From positions 496,001 through 560,000 of the forward strand of contig CALSRM010000001.1 in assembly GCA_943788755.1 (NCBI GenBank): a stretch of 64,000 bases of DNA, in the 5' to 3' direction. The translations under genes and the position numbers were made by a program. Shown here one piece after another: positions 38,101 to 46,504 of the stretch (positions are counted from its first letter, which is position 1; the number at the start of each line of letters is the position of its first letter). Below the pieces are notes generated by a model. The model was not told the DNA's origin and did no database searches. It saw only the letters and a list, made by a program, of their open reading frames with translations. Source of the DNA: an uncultured Flavobacteriales bacterium (GTDB lineage Bacteria > Bacteroidota > Bacteroidia > Flavobacteriales_D > Parvicellaceae).

Positions 38101-38981
38101 CTATTACATCCAACACAATAACAGTTAGTCCTTTGTTTACTTCAACTTATTTTGTACAAATAAATAACAATGGTTGCTATTTAAGTGACTCGGTTGTTCT
38201 TACGATTTCCGGTAGCTCCACAACAATTATCGGAGATCAAGGTATTTGCATTGGTGATTCTACCTTTTTAGTAGTTACAAATCTAAACCCTTTGGATACA
38301 CTTACTTATAACTGGAGCCCTGACAACAGTATTCTATCTGGCGATGGAACAAATACTGTTTGGGTTAACCCAAGTTCTACAACAACGTATAACGTTACTT
38401 CTACATCAACAAATGGATGCATAATTAATAATGAGGTTACTGTTTCAGTTGACAACTTACCTAATCTAACCATAGATGCCTGGGCAAATAATGACACTAT
38501 ATTTCAAGGAGATTTTACACAGTTAAATGTAACGCCTAATGGCTATACATACAATTGGGCACCAGCTGAGTCTTTAAATGACCCAAATGCGCAATTTCCA
38601 AATGCTTCACCTATAGTGACAACTAGCTATATAGTCTCTATCAATGGAAATGGTTGTTCAAAAACAGATACTGTTAAAGTATATGTTGCGGAGATTATAT
38701 GTGATGAACCTTATATTTTTGTTCCGAATGCATTTACTCCTGATGGTGATGGTATTAATGATGTTCTCTATGTAAGATGTCATCCTAATTCAGAAATAGT
38801 GTTTCGAGTTTTTGATAGATGGGGCGAGTTAGTTTTCGAAACTTTTGACATAAACTTCGGATGGGATGGAATATTTAAAGGAAAAGAATCCGATCCAGCA
38901 GTATTTGATTATTATCTAGAAGTACTTTGTCCAGGTGATGAGAAGTTTTTTAAAAAAGGAAATGTGACCTTAATTCGATAA
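35175..38981 (+). CDS. Large T9SS cargo with SBBP-like, PKD and type B sorting domains
   Basis: 1268 residues from ATG 35175; an upstream TTG at 35160 is unlikely. After the signal peptide (MYFKGIFILIFSLISIGYSLG) comes an N-terminal domain found in many Bacteroidota surface proteins (ENKNQWPDQVHYRSDIEGGY ... HRIEYKELYPGIDLNMY). SBBP-like beta-propeller repeats follow at about 250-770 (YIGGNSDELPHSL, SYFGGEKHDAGYSLAID). A PKD domain is near 780-860 (WEWDFGDSVGTSNQLNPSYTY), then Ig-like modules. A type B sorting domain closes the protein (VPNAFTPDGDGINDVLYV, FDRWGELVFET). It starts a cassette with PorP/SprF and a PD40/DUF1573 protein 1 base and 1017 bases on. Confidence 0.88.
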   Translation: MYFKGIFILIFSLISIGYSLGQEPQVLGGYKFIENKNQWPDQVHYRSDIEGGYLYLEKDGFLFNLYDGKEFARYVQAHYDKSLPRNFDKLSWHSYKVTFSNCNTEALAKGSLETPEYYNYFLGNDKTKWASHAKGFHRIEYKELYPGIDLNMYSKVFNLKYDFVVKANADAKQIELNYDGADDIAIKNERLHIYTQVNHIIEDKPYAFQIIDGEKIEVKCKFKLKGTTVTFEFPKGYNHNYDLIVDPTLMFATYSGSTANNFGYSATFDSKGFLYAGSSVFGAGYPTILGSYDGTFNGGSGLSPGIDIAISKFDTTGTFLLYSTYIGGNSDELPHSLIVNNFDELFILGTTSSTNYPYTTGCYDSTYNGGIPNDLQQGLGANYINGSDIVASNLTADGTSLLASTFIGGSGNDGLNSTHDFTNCALNVLKYNYADEIRGEIDIDENNNIYIVSCTQSTDFPIVGNVFQPTFGGGDLDGVIIKLDNSLQNIIWSSYFGGEKHDAGYSLAIDSNEDIYITGGTNSDSLVTTPGVIDTIALGGRSDGFIAHIEAGGQQIISSTYYGSPTYDQSYFVELDNSNNVYLLGQTEVQDSTFIHNVLYFNYGSGQFVSKLTAQLDSVIYSTVFGNGNGISLSPTAFLVDLCNKMYLSGWGGGTNNFNTCNNTSSTIGMPITFDAFQSTTDGSDHYVMVLEDDVSNIVYGTFFGGPTSQEHVDGGTSRFDRKGKVYQAMCSGCGFNSDMPIYPSNAVSPTNNNSCNLGVFKMDFDLPVVVADFETPPIGCAPYTYTFINTSLSQDYTSWEWDFGDSVGTSNQLNPSYTYTDAGSYTITLIVNDTATCNFGDTIQKEILIMGDTVYSLGDLSICPEESQQLGILPNSDPTITYSWFPTTGLSDSTISNPFATPTSTTNYALLISNGVCTDTVFQNIIINTPQLAISNDTTVCDDFSSVTFSANSFGTSSDYIWSSNNQFTDTLNSPITSNTITVSPLFTSTYFVQINNNGCYLSDSVVLTISGSSTTIIGDQGICIGDSTFLVVTNLNPLDTLTYNWSPDNSILSGDGTNTVWVNPSSTTTYNVTSTSTNGCIINNEVTVSVDNLPNLTIDAWANNDTIFQGDFTQLNVTPNGYTYNWAPAESLNDPNAQFPNASPIVTTSYIVSINGNGCSKTDTVKVYVAEIICDEPYIFVPNAFTPDGDGINDVLYVRCHPNSEIVFRVFDRWGELVFETFDINFGWDGIFKGKESDPAVFDYYLEVLCPGDEKFFKKGNVTLIR

Positions 38982-38982
38982 G

Positions 38983-39999
38983 TTGATTTTAATAAGAAAA
39001 TATATCATTTTAGGCCTCTTTAGTGTAATACTGCTAAATGGAAATGCACAAGATATTCACTTTTCTCAGTACGACCTCTCTCCTATTAACTTAAACCCTG
39101 CAATGACTGGGCAATTCAACGGAGATTTTCGATTTATTGGAAATTATCGTTCTCAATGGGGGTATGTTACAGTTCCATTCAATACAATAAGTATTGGCGC
39201 TGACGCCAAAAGCATCTTCAATACGAAAGATTTAGCAGGTGGAATTCAGATAAACCAAGATAGAGCTGGCGATTCTAAATTCAATACATTTCAAGTTAAT
39301 TTTTCTGGAGCTTACTTAAAACCTATAAGTAACGACTCATTGCACAATCTTTCTTTTGGTATTCAATCAGGATTCACCAATCGAAGTTTAACTTATGAAC
39401 CACTGTCTTTCGATGTTCAATATAACGGTTCCTATTACGACGAGAATTTACCTAATCAAGAAAATTTTGCCCGAGAAAGTAGAACCTATCTGAACCTTAA
39501 TTTTGGTGTTGGTTATTTATGGGAAATAGAAAAAAGGAAAACAATAAGAGGTGGTCTTGCTCTTTTCAATTTAACTAAACCGAAACAAAGCTTTTTTAAT
39601 GATAATGAAATTAAGTTGGACATGCGGCTGGCAGTTCATGCAAATGCTGAATGGAAAGTTCATGAGAAGATAAATGTACTACCGAGTATGTTATTCATGA
39701 GTCAAGGGAAATATAAAGAATTAGACTTTGGTGTTTCTGCAAAATACATTTTAACTGATTTTATGACAATGTATCGCACAGTTTGGCTTGGGTGCTTTTA
39801 TCGTAACCAAGATGCTGGTTTTTTAACTGCAGGAATGGATTACGACGAATGGAAAGTTGGTGTGAGTTATGACATCAACATAAGCACATTGGTTCCTGCT
39901 AGTAATAATCGTGGAGGTTTAGAAATATCAGTTATTTATATAATTGACAATACACCGCCAAAAAGAGTAATGCATAGAATTTGCCCGGATTACATTTAA
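38983..39999 (+). CDS. PorP/SprF family type IX secretion membrane protein
   Basis: 338 residues, with signal peptide (ILIRKYIILGLFSVILLNGNAQ) and the family signature DIHFSQYDLSPINLNPAMTGQFNGDFR. The remainder alternates beta strands and ends CPDYI. PorP/SprF proteins sit in the outer membrane and are needed for export of type B cargo, here probably the preceding gene. The start is TTG 38983, one base after the upstream stop; no ATG is available ahead of the signal peptide, so translation is likely coupled. The stop overlaps the next start by one base (TAATG). Confidence 0.88.
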   Translation: MILIRKYIILGLFSVILLNGNAQDIHFSQYDLSPINLNPAMTGQFNGDFRFIGNYRSQWGYVTVPFNTISIGADAKSIFNTKDLAGGIQINQDRAGDSKFNTFQVNFSGAYLKPISNDSLHNLSFGIQSGFTNRSLTYEPLSFDVQYNGSYYDENLPNQENFARESRTYLNLNFGVGYLWEIEKRKTIRGGLALFNLTKPKQSFFNDNEIKLDMRLAVHANAEWKVHEKINVLPSMLFMSQGKYKELDFGVSAKYILTDFMTMYRTVWLGCFYRNQDAGFLTAGMDYDEWKVGVSYDINISTLVPASNNRGGLEISVIYIIDNTPPKRVMHRICPDYI

Positions 40000-42248
40000 T
40001 GAAATTGAAATTACTCATCATACTACTATTTCCACTTCTCTGTTTTGGACAATCTCAAAAGCAATTAATTAAATATGCCGATAAAAATGCTTCTTTGGGA
40101 GATTTTTATGGCGCTTCTATCTATTACAAACAAGCTTTACGTTCAGATTCTTCTAATATTCATCTTTTGTATAAATATGCAGAGTCTTTAAGAAAGTATA
40201 ATAACTATGATTTAGCGTCCTATTACTATAATAAAATTGTAGAAAAAGACAAAGCTGGCAGAATCTACAAAGATGCTTGGTTTTGGTTTGCCGCTATGCA
40301 GAAATTCAATGGAGATTACCAAGCTTCTATGAAATCATGGAAAAAAGTTAAATCAATCTACAAGAAAAATAAAAAAGGATATGAAACTTTAAAGGCGAGA
40401 CAAGAAATGATGTCCTGTGGTTTTGCAATGCGTTCTAAAAGCGACTTAACAGACGCTTGTGTAGTAACACATTTGGACACCAATATAAATACAACAAATT
40501 CCGAGTTTAGTGCTTTCACGTATTCGAATGAGTTATTTTTTAGTTCTTTGAGAGATACTACAATGGGTGCAGAATTGAATATTGACCATCCCAATAATTA
40601 TAAAATAAAAATATTCTCATCTACAAAAAAGGACTCAACCGTTTATGAAAGTATAGATTCAACTATCAATAGTCAGCAATTCCATAACGCTAACGGATGC
40701 TTTAATTCGAATGAAACAAAATTCTATTTTACACGATGTGATACATTAAATCATTGTGAAATTTACGTTTCCAAATACGGTAATGGTATATGGAGTAAAC
40801 CAAAAGTGCTTCCTGCAAAAGTGAATGAAAAAGGGACAAACACCACCCAACCCCATGTTACAATGATTGAAGATAAAGAATATTTGTTCTTTTCCTCCAA
40901 CAGAGTTGGTGGGCAAGGCGGTTTGGATATATGGCATTGTGAAGTTCTAGACGGAGATACTTATTCTAAACCGGTTAATGCAGGAAAAACAGTTAATACT
41001 TTAGACCCTGACATCTGTCCATATTATGATCCTAAAGAAGGGGTATTATATTTTAGTTCTACATGGCATAAAGGTTTCGGAGGTTTTGACATATTTAAAG
41101 TAAAGGGAAAACCGGGTAAATTTCACGAACCAGAAAACATGATGCAACCTATCAATTCTTCTTGGAATGATTTTTATTACACCGTTAATAAAGAAGGAAC
41201 TGAGGGATTTTTTACATCTAATCGTTTAGGATCTTTTTTTAAAAAGGGACCTACTTGTTGCAATGATATTTGGAAAGTAAATTTCGATAAAGAAGGAATT
41301 GAAGAGCTACAAATTATTGAAACATTAGACGACTTAAATAAATACCTCCCAGTTACCTTATATTTTCACAACGATAGGCCCGGACCTCGTTCTTTGGACA
41401 CTATCGTTCCGATTAGCTATATGGTAGCTTTCGACCGTTATAAAGAGCTGCAACCAAAATATAGGAATGAATACTCAAAAGGGCTTAAAGACAATAAAGA
41501 AATGGAAGCTAGATTAGATATTGATGATTTCTTTAAGCATTATGTTGACAAAGGAGTAAGTGACCTTGAATTATTTACACGTTTATTGCTTGAGGAACTA
41601 GGAAAAGGCGAAAAAATTGAAGTAGTTGTTAAAGGCTTCGCGAGCCCTCTTGCTAAAACAGAATATAATGTAAACCTAACCAAAAGAAGAATTTCTAGTT
41701 TAGTTAACTATCTCAGAGAATACGAAAATGGGACATTTATCCCCTATCTGGATAAAAATGCTGAGAACGAAGCAGAACTAACCTTTCAAAAAATCCCTTT
41801 TGGAGAATACACAGCAAATGCATCGATTAGCGACGATTACTATGATCAAAGAAATTCCATCTACAATCGTTCCGCTGCATTGGAAAGAAAGATAGAAATT
41901 CAGACCGTTCGACAAGCCAATCCCAAAGACAGTGTCTATGCTGAAATCAATATTAATATGAGTACGCATGATTTTGGAAAGTTAAAGCAGGGGCAAATTG
42001 TGGAGTATACATTTGATGTGAAAAACACAGGAAACAAAGGCCTTTCGATTAAAAAAGTAATTGCAGCATGTGGATGCAGTACAATTTCATTTACCGAGGA
42101 AATTATAAAGCCTGGAGAAACTGGATTTGTCAATGTCTCTTTGGATACTAGTGATTTAAGCGGAAAACAAGTTAAGTCAATTACAATTATAGCAGACGCC
42201 TTCCCTACTACAAAAAGATTGGTGCTTACTGCGGAAGTATTTGAGTAA
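39999..42248 (+). CDS. TPR/PD40 envelope protein with OmpA-like region and C-terminal DUF1573 domain
   Basis: 749 residues from ATG 39999. A signal peptide (MKLKLLIILLFPLLCFGQ) is followed by TPR repeats (about 20-130), PD40 propeller strands (about 160-430; YLFFSSNRVGGQGGLDIWH, GVLYFSSTWHKGFGGFDIF), an OmpA-like segment (about 530-580; VVVKGFASPLAKTEYNVNLTK) and a C-terminal DUF1573 domain (about 645-749; THDFGKLKQGQIVEYTFDV, ACGCSTISF). It parallels the PD40/OmpA gene at 467, but DUF1573 has taken the C-terminal position. It is the third gene of the cassette and likely supports T9SS cargo assembly at the envelope. Confidence 0.82.
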   Translation: MKLKLLIILLFPLLCFGQSQKQLIKYADKNASLGDFYGASIYYKQALRSDSSNIHLLYKYAESLRKYNNYDLASYYYNKIVEKDKAGRIYKDAWFWFAAMQKFNGDYQASMKSWKKVKSIYKKNKKGYETLKARQEMMSCGFAMRSKSDLTDACVVTHLDTNINTTNSEFSAFTYSNELFFSSLRDTTMGAELNIDHPNNYKIKIFSSTKKDSTVYESIDSTINSQQFHNANGCFNSNETKFYFTRCDTLNHCEIYVSKYGNGIWSKPKVLPAKVNEKGTNTTQPHVTMIEDKEYLFFSSNRVGGQGGLDIWHCEVLDGDTYSKPVNAGKTVNTLDPDICPYYDPKEGVLYFSSTWHKGFGGFDIFKVKGKPGKFHEPENMMQPINSSWNDFYYTVNKEGTEGFFTSNRLGSFFKKGPTCCNDIWKVNFDKEGIEELQIIETLDDLNKYLPVTLYFHNDRPGPRSLDTIVPISYMVAFDRYKELQPKYRNEYSKGLKDNKEMEARLDIDDFFKHYVDKGVSDLELFTRLLLEELGKGEKIEVVVKGFASPLAKTEYNVNLTKRRISSLVNYLREYENGTFIPYLDKNAENEAELTFQKIPFGEYTANASISDDYYDQRNSIYNRSAALERKIEIQTVRQANPKDSVYAEININMSTHDFGKLKQGQIVEYTFDVKNTGNKGLSIKKVIAACGCSTISFTEEIIKPGETGFVNVSLDTSDLSGKQVKSITIIADAFPTTKRLVLTAEVFE

Positions 42249-42279
42249 ATAAATAGTTAGTTAATAGGAGTAATGCAAG

Positions 42280-42696
42280 TCAGCTTGTTTTTCTGCTATT
42301 TTTTAATCTCATAAACAAAAGAACCCATCCAGCAATAAAAAGTAAGCCTCCAATAGGTGTGATTGGCCCAAGAAGTTTCAATGCATCTATTTGCCACACA
42401 TAATTAAGTGTTAATAGATATATCGACCCAGAGAAAAGCAGCATTCCAAGAATAAATATGTTGATAATAGCTCCTACTTTATCAATCTTGAATGTAGTTG
42501 CTAGAAGTATTACAATAAAAATACCTAGACTGTGTGTTATTTGATAAAAAATACCGGTTTTCCAGCTATCTAATTTGTCTTTAGGTAATTCTAAAGTCTC
42601 CTTTAAATAGTGAGCTCCCATAGCTCCAAGAGCGATAGCGATTACCATTGAAATAGTGGCAATTTGTAAATATCTATTTGTTTTCAAAATGGGCAT
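42280..42696 (-). CDS. DUF423 family small membrane protein
   Basis: 138 residues with four hydrophobic helices. The family pattern is clear: ALGAMGAHYLKETL in the first helix, then YQITHSLGIFIVILL, LLFSGSIYLLTLNYVW and ITPIGGLLFIAGWVLL. DUF423 proteins (YgdD/TMEM256 relatives) are inner-membrane proteins of unknown function. It starts 12 bases after the terminator of the upstream minus-strand gene, so it is probably transcribed on its own. Confidence 0.88.
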   Translation of the reverse strand: MPILKTNRYLQIATISMVIAIALGAMGAHYLKETLELPKDKLDSWKTGIFYQITHSLGIFIVILLATTFKIDKVGAIINIFILGMLLFSGSIYLLTLNYVWQIDALKLLGPITPIGGLLFIAGWVLLFMRLKNSRKTS

Positions 42697-42707
42697 TTTG
42701 GTTATTT

Positions 42708-42746
42708 AAAAAAAACCTTGGCTCCAACCAAAAAAGGAACCAAGGT
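42708..42746 (-). terminator. Rho-independent terminator after the DUF4476 gene
   Basis: On the minus strand an 11-bp stem with one mismatch (42736-42746 with 42715-42725, core ACCTTGG/CCAAGGT) and a 10-base loop are followed by eight T. Confidence 0.8.
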
Positions 42747-42770
42747 GAAAATCTTGTAATCCAACTTACC

Positions 42771-43862
42771 TTATCTATTAGAGATATATTCGTTAAGCTC
42801 TTCTTTTGATGAACTGAACGAGAATATTTTATTTACTTGGTAGAAATTGTCGATATCATAAGTACAATTATAGGCAAACTTAGCAAATTCCAATTTTCCA
42901 TCTTCAAAGTCAAAAGATTCAGATATGTAAATAATATTTTGAACACTCATACATTTGCCTTTTAGCGCTTGTTTAGCAACTATAATTTTATCATCCGAAA
43001 AGCTTTCTTCTTCAATTGCATTTCGAATTGCATTTACATCACTCAATGGAGGTATACACCCGGTAGCCCCGTTGTAACCTGACACATAAACCACAGGAGC
43101 TGCCTGACCTTGATTTCCTGTATTCACTCCACTAGCAGATGTGGTTGTTGTTGTCGTTGTAGTTGTTGAAGTATGCGATGTTTCCATATTGTCTGTCATA
43201 TTCATATCCATGCCCATATTATTGTTAATGCCGTTCTCATTTACATTTACATTCATGTTTAATTCAAGTCCACCAACTGATACATTCATATTAACATTTT
43301 CATTCACTTCATCAATATTGTCACTCATGCTGATATTTGCACCCATACTATTTTGCATGGCATTAAGCTCCATGTCACTCAAATTGGAATTGTTTACTGA
43401 GTTTGTTGTTGTTGTCGTTGTTGATGTGGTTGTTGTAACTGTTTCATCAATTACTACATTGTTTGCTGCTGGCGCCTCTACTGTGTGATATACAATTTGC
43501 ACTTGTTGGTCATTTGTCGCTGCCTGTCCCATCGCTACTTCTCCAAAATACCTTAACTTATACCCTTTCTTGGTGCTTACAATTCTTGCTGTTACTTCAA
43601 CATTCATCGATTCAAAATAAAAGTTCTTGTCTATATCGGCTGCAACACCATCGGCGAATACCACTTTGACATGATTTTGATTGTTAGAGAGTCCTGTTAT
43701 TTTAACATTTGTCTGCGGTTCAGCGTTCTGTTTAATCCCATTTACAATGGCATAAAAAGGAGTTGGATCTGATGCAAATATTATTAGATTGGAAGTTTGC
43801 TGACCTATTCCTGATAGAATAGCCAGAATTGTAAATACATTCGTTAGTATTATTTTTTTCAT
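42771..43862 (-). CDS. DUF4476 protein with Thr/Asn/Met-rich linker
   Basis: 363 residues, signal peptide (MKKIILTNVFTILAILSGIG). An N-terminal beta domain (about 20-130) starts SNLIIFASDPTPFYAIVNG, a pattern common to DUF4476 proteins. The middle, about 140-255, is low complexity: Thr runs at both ends around Asn/Met repeats such as MNVSVGGLELNMNVNVNENG and MGMDMNMTDNMET. The C-terminal 90 residues (DVNAIRNAIEEESFSDDKII, KGKCMSVQNIIYISESFDFE) are the DUF4476 helical domain. It is secreted or periplasmic, function unknown. ACA-type triplet repeats at 43141-43170 and 43402-43440 encode the Thr tracts and are prone to slippage. Confidence 0.8.
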   Translation of the reverse strand: MKKIILTNVFTILAILSGIGQQTSNLIIFASDPTPFYAIVNGIKQNAEPQTNVKITGLSNNQNHVKVVFADGVAADIDKNFYFESMNVEVTARIVSTKKGYKLRYFGEVAMGQAATNDQQVQIVYHTVEAPAANNVVIDETVTTTTSTTTTTTNSVNNSNLSDMELNAMQNSMGANISMSDNIDEVNENVNMNVSVGGLELNMNVNVNENGINNNMGMDMNMTDNMETSHTSTTTTTTTTTSASGVNTGNQGQAAPVVYVSGYNGATGCIPPLSDVNAIRNAIEEESFSDDKIIVAKQALKGKCMSVQNIIYISESFDFEDGKLEFAKFAYNCTYDIDNFYQVNKIFSFSSSKEELNEYISNR

Positions 43863-44032
43863 AAGATGTTTTATTGGTTAAGTAAATTTAATTTTTAGAA
43901 CTGACTTTACCATAGTTATGCCAAAATTTATTTTTTACAATACAAGTTTGTTAATAAAATGTTAACTGATAGTATACGGTTAGTATTCCGATAGTCATTA
44001 CATTTATGGCTTTAAAACTGAAAGCAGATTAA

Positions 44033-45400
44033 ATGAAAACAATACTTGTAATTGGAGCAGGAAGATCATCTTCATCAATGATTCGTTATTTCTTAAATAA
44101 TGCGGAAAAAGAAGATTGGTATATTAAAGTCGGAGACATGAATCTTGAAATGGCTCAAGGAAAAGTGGGTAACCACGCTAGAGCTCAAGCTTTTCAGTTC
44201 GATGCACTAAATGAAAACAAAAGACGCCAGGAGCTAGAAAAAGTTGATTTTGTTGTATCTATGTTGCCTGCCCGTTTTCATTTAGAAGTAGTTAAGGATT
44301 GCATAGACATGAAGATTAACGTAATCACACCATCCTATGTTTCTGAAGAAATGAAGGAATTAGATGAAGCCGCAAAAGCAGCTGGGATTATTATCATGAA
44401 TGAAATTGGAGTCGATCCAGGCATTGATCATATGAGTGCTAAAAAAGTACTTGATGAAATAGCAGATAAAAACGGGGTTATTGAATACTTTGAATCATTT
44501 ACAGGCGGATTGGTTGCTCCAGAAAGCGATGACAATCCTTGGAATTATAAATTTACTTGGAATCCAAGAAATGTTGTTTTAGCGGGTCAAGGAAGTGCCG
44601 CTAAGTTTATTCAGCAAGGTCAATACAAGTATATTCCCTACAATAAATTATTTAGAAGAACTGAGATTATTGAAGTCGAAGGACACGGCAAGTTCGAGGG
44701 ATACGCGAATAGAGATTCCTTAAAGTATCGGTCAATTTATGGTTTGGAAGATATACCGACAATATATAGAGGAACATTTAGAAAAGTTGGTTTTTGTAGA
44801 GCTTGGAATGTATTTGTTTCTTTGGGAGCAACGGATGACAGTTATACACTTGAGGGCTCTAAAAATATGACCAAACGAGATTTCATTAATTCTTTTTTAG
44901 CCTATAATCCGCATGATTCTGTAGAGTTAAAGCTTCGTCATTATATGAAAATTGACCATGACGATTATATTTGGGATAGGCTTGTTTGGTTAGGTATATT
45001 TGAAAATGAGCCATTGAATTTAGAAAAGGATATGACTCCAGCACAGATTTTGCAAAAGATACTTGAAGAGAAATGGTCCTTAAAGCCAGATGATAAAGAT
45101 ATGATTGTTATGTGGCATAAATTTGGATTCAAAATTAATGGTCAATTAAATGAAATTAATTCTTCCATGGTTTGTATTGGCGAGGATCAAACTTACACGG
45201 CAATGAGCGAGACTGTTGGCTTACCTGTAGCTATTTGTACCAAAATGATTCTCAATGGAACTATTCAATTAAAAGGAGTTCAATTGCCTATTCATAAAGA
45301 AATTTACGAGCCTGTGCTAAAAGAGTTAGAAGAGTATAACGTGGTGTTTACAGAAAAAGAAGTTGAACCAAAGCCATATACCGATATTGTTGTAATGTAG
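44033..45400 (+). CDS. Saccharopine dehydrogenase family protein (LYS9-like)
   Basis: 455 residues. The N-terminal Rossmann motif ILVIGAGRSSSSMIRYF binds NAD(P). Family segments DFVVSMLPARFHLEVVKDCI, NEIGVDPGIDHMSAKKVLDEI and ESFTGGLVAPESDDNPWNY follow, as in saccharopine reductase-type enzymes of lysine metabolism. No signal peptide. No lysine genes lie nearby, so the reaction is inferred from family only, although substrate-site residues typical of the glutamate-forming/reductase type appear conserved. It is flanked by convergent and divergent genes and appears monocistronic. Confidence 0.88.
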   Translation: MKTILVIGAGRSSSSMIRYFLNNAEKEDWYIKVGDMNLEMAQGKVGNHARAQAFQFDALNENKRRQELEKVDFVVSMLPARFHLEVVKDCIDMKINVITPSYVSEEMKELDEAAKAAGIIIMNEIGVDPGIDHMSAKKVLDEIADKNGVIEYFESFTGGLVAPESDDNPWNYKFTWNPRNVVLAGQGSAAKFIQQGQYKYIPYNKLFRRTEIIEVEGHGKFEGYANRDSLKYRSIYGLEDIPTIYRGTFRKVGFCRAWNVFVSLGATDDSYTLEGSKNMTKRDFINSFLAYNPHDSVELKLRHYMKIDHDDYIWDRLVWLGIFENEPLNLEKDMTPAQILQKILEEKWSLKPDDKDMIVMWHKFGFKINGQLNEINSSMVCIGEDQTYTAMSETVGLPVAICTKMILNGTIQLKGVQLPIHKEIYEPVLKELEEYNVVFTEKEVEPKPYTDIVVM

Positions 45401-45443
45401 CTAAATCGTATAGACTAAAATTCGACGACTTTCCAAAAAAGAA

Positions 45444-46379
45444 TTACCGCACTTTAATCATTTCACCAATTTTTAAGATCTTTGAGGCTTTAATTTCGTT
45501 TAGCTTACAGATTTTATCCAAACTAGTATTGTATTTAAGTGACATGGCAAATAGCGAATCCCCTGATCTTACTTTGTGATATGTAACTTTGTCGTCACCA
45601 GGCAATGTTTTCGTTTTCGAAGAAGAATTAGATTTACTTGAGGATTTTCTTTTATAAGCAAACATTCCTGCATGAATAAACAGATTTTCGCTTTTCAGTT
45701 GCCTATTCTTGAAATCAATCACCTCTTCTGGGTTTAAAGCATTTCCAAAAAGGCGGATTTCAAAATGTAGATGATCTCCAGTAGAATGACCTGTGTTTCC
45801 ACCTAAACCAATATGTTCCCCTGCTTGAACTTCTTGATTTGCAGAAACGAAAAGCTTTTCTAAATGCGCATAGTAAGTTTCAAGTCCATTATAGTGTCGT
45901 ATAATTACAAGGTTACCATATCCACCCGTATTATATTTTGCATATCGAACAATACCATCAAAACAAGAACTTAAAGTATCTCCTGTAACTAAATCAACAT
46001 CAATGCCATAATGAAACTTTCTTCCGCGATACTTAAACCTAGATGTGACCAACCCAGGATGTGGCATACAGAATTTATTGTGATTAGAATCTACATTACA
46101 GAGCCATAATGTATCTGGAATTTTAGATAAATCATTATCACGCGTATAGGGTACTTGTGTATCCCAATTTTCCTTCCACAAGTAATTACTATCTCCTTTA
46201 ATAATTTCATGCAATTCAGCATTCACAATTCCATCAAAATTAAGCATATTAATATATTCCCAGCTTTTGTCAGAAAAGATAACAACTGAATCTTCCCCCA
46301 TCATAACTGTATCTTTTATGAATTGAGAACTCCCTAAAAATGATACCGACATTAGTGTTATGGCAAATAAATACTTCAT
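45444..46379 (-). CDS. M23 family metallopeptidase with C-terminal LysM domain
   Basis: 311 residues from ATG 46379; an upstream TTG at 46388 overlaps the -7 element. A signal peptide (MKYLFAITLMSVSFLGSSQ) is followed by the M23 (LytM-like) domain at about 115-225 with zinc ligands in HYGIDVD and HLHFEIR plus YYAHLEKLF. A Ser/Lys linker (KRKSSSKSNSSSK) leads to a LysM domain (YHKVRSGDSLFAMSLKYNTSLDKIC). It acts in the periplasm on peptidoglycan, as an endopeptidase or divisome/elongation activator. All zinc ligands seen appear intact. Confidence 0.9.
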   Translation of the reverse strand: MKYLFAITLMSVSFLGSSQFIKDTVMMGEDSVVIFSDKSWEYINMLNFDGIVNAELHEIIKGDSNYLWKENWDTQVPYTRDNDLSKIPDTLWLCNVDSNHNKFCMPHPGLVTSRFKYRGRKFHYGIDVDLVTGDTLSSCFDGIVRYAKYNTGGYGNLVIIRHYNGLETYYAHLEKLFVSANQEVQAGEHIGLGGNTGHSTGDHLHFEIRLFGNALNPEEVIDFKNRQLKSENLFIHAGMFAYKRKSSSKSNSSSKTKTLPGDDKVTYHKVRSGDSLFAMSLKYNTSLDKICKLNEIKASKILKIGEMIKVR

Positions 46380-46385
46380 TATATG

Positions 46386-46393
46386 CAAAAGTA
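46386..46393 (-). promoter_or_regulatory. -7 element TACTTTTG
   Basis: An exact TAnnTTTG match, 6 bases before ATG 46379 on the minus strand, implying a very short leader. Confidence 0.4.
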
Positions 46394-46504
46394 GTTGGAT
46401 TTAATATGTAAAATAAATAAAGCTCCAAAGTTATAAACAGTGGTATTTAAATAAATGCCCAGCTATTCCGACACGAGTTTGTAGTATAAAACTTCATTAG
46501 AATA

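Noticed and set aside
43141-43488. 115-residue plus-strand ORF rich in Val within the DUF4476 gene
   Set aside because: It is the antisense of the Thr/Asn codon repeats.
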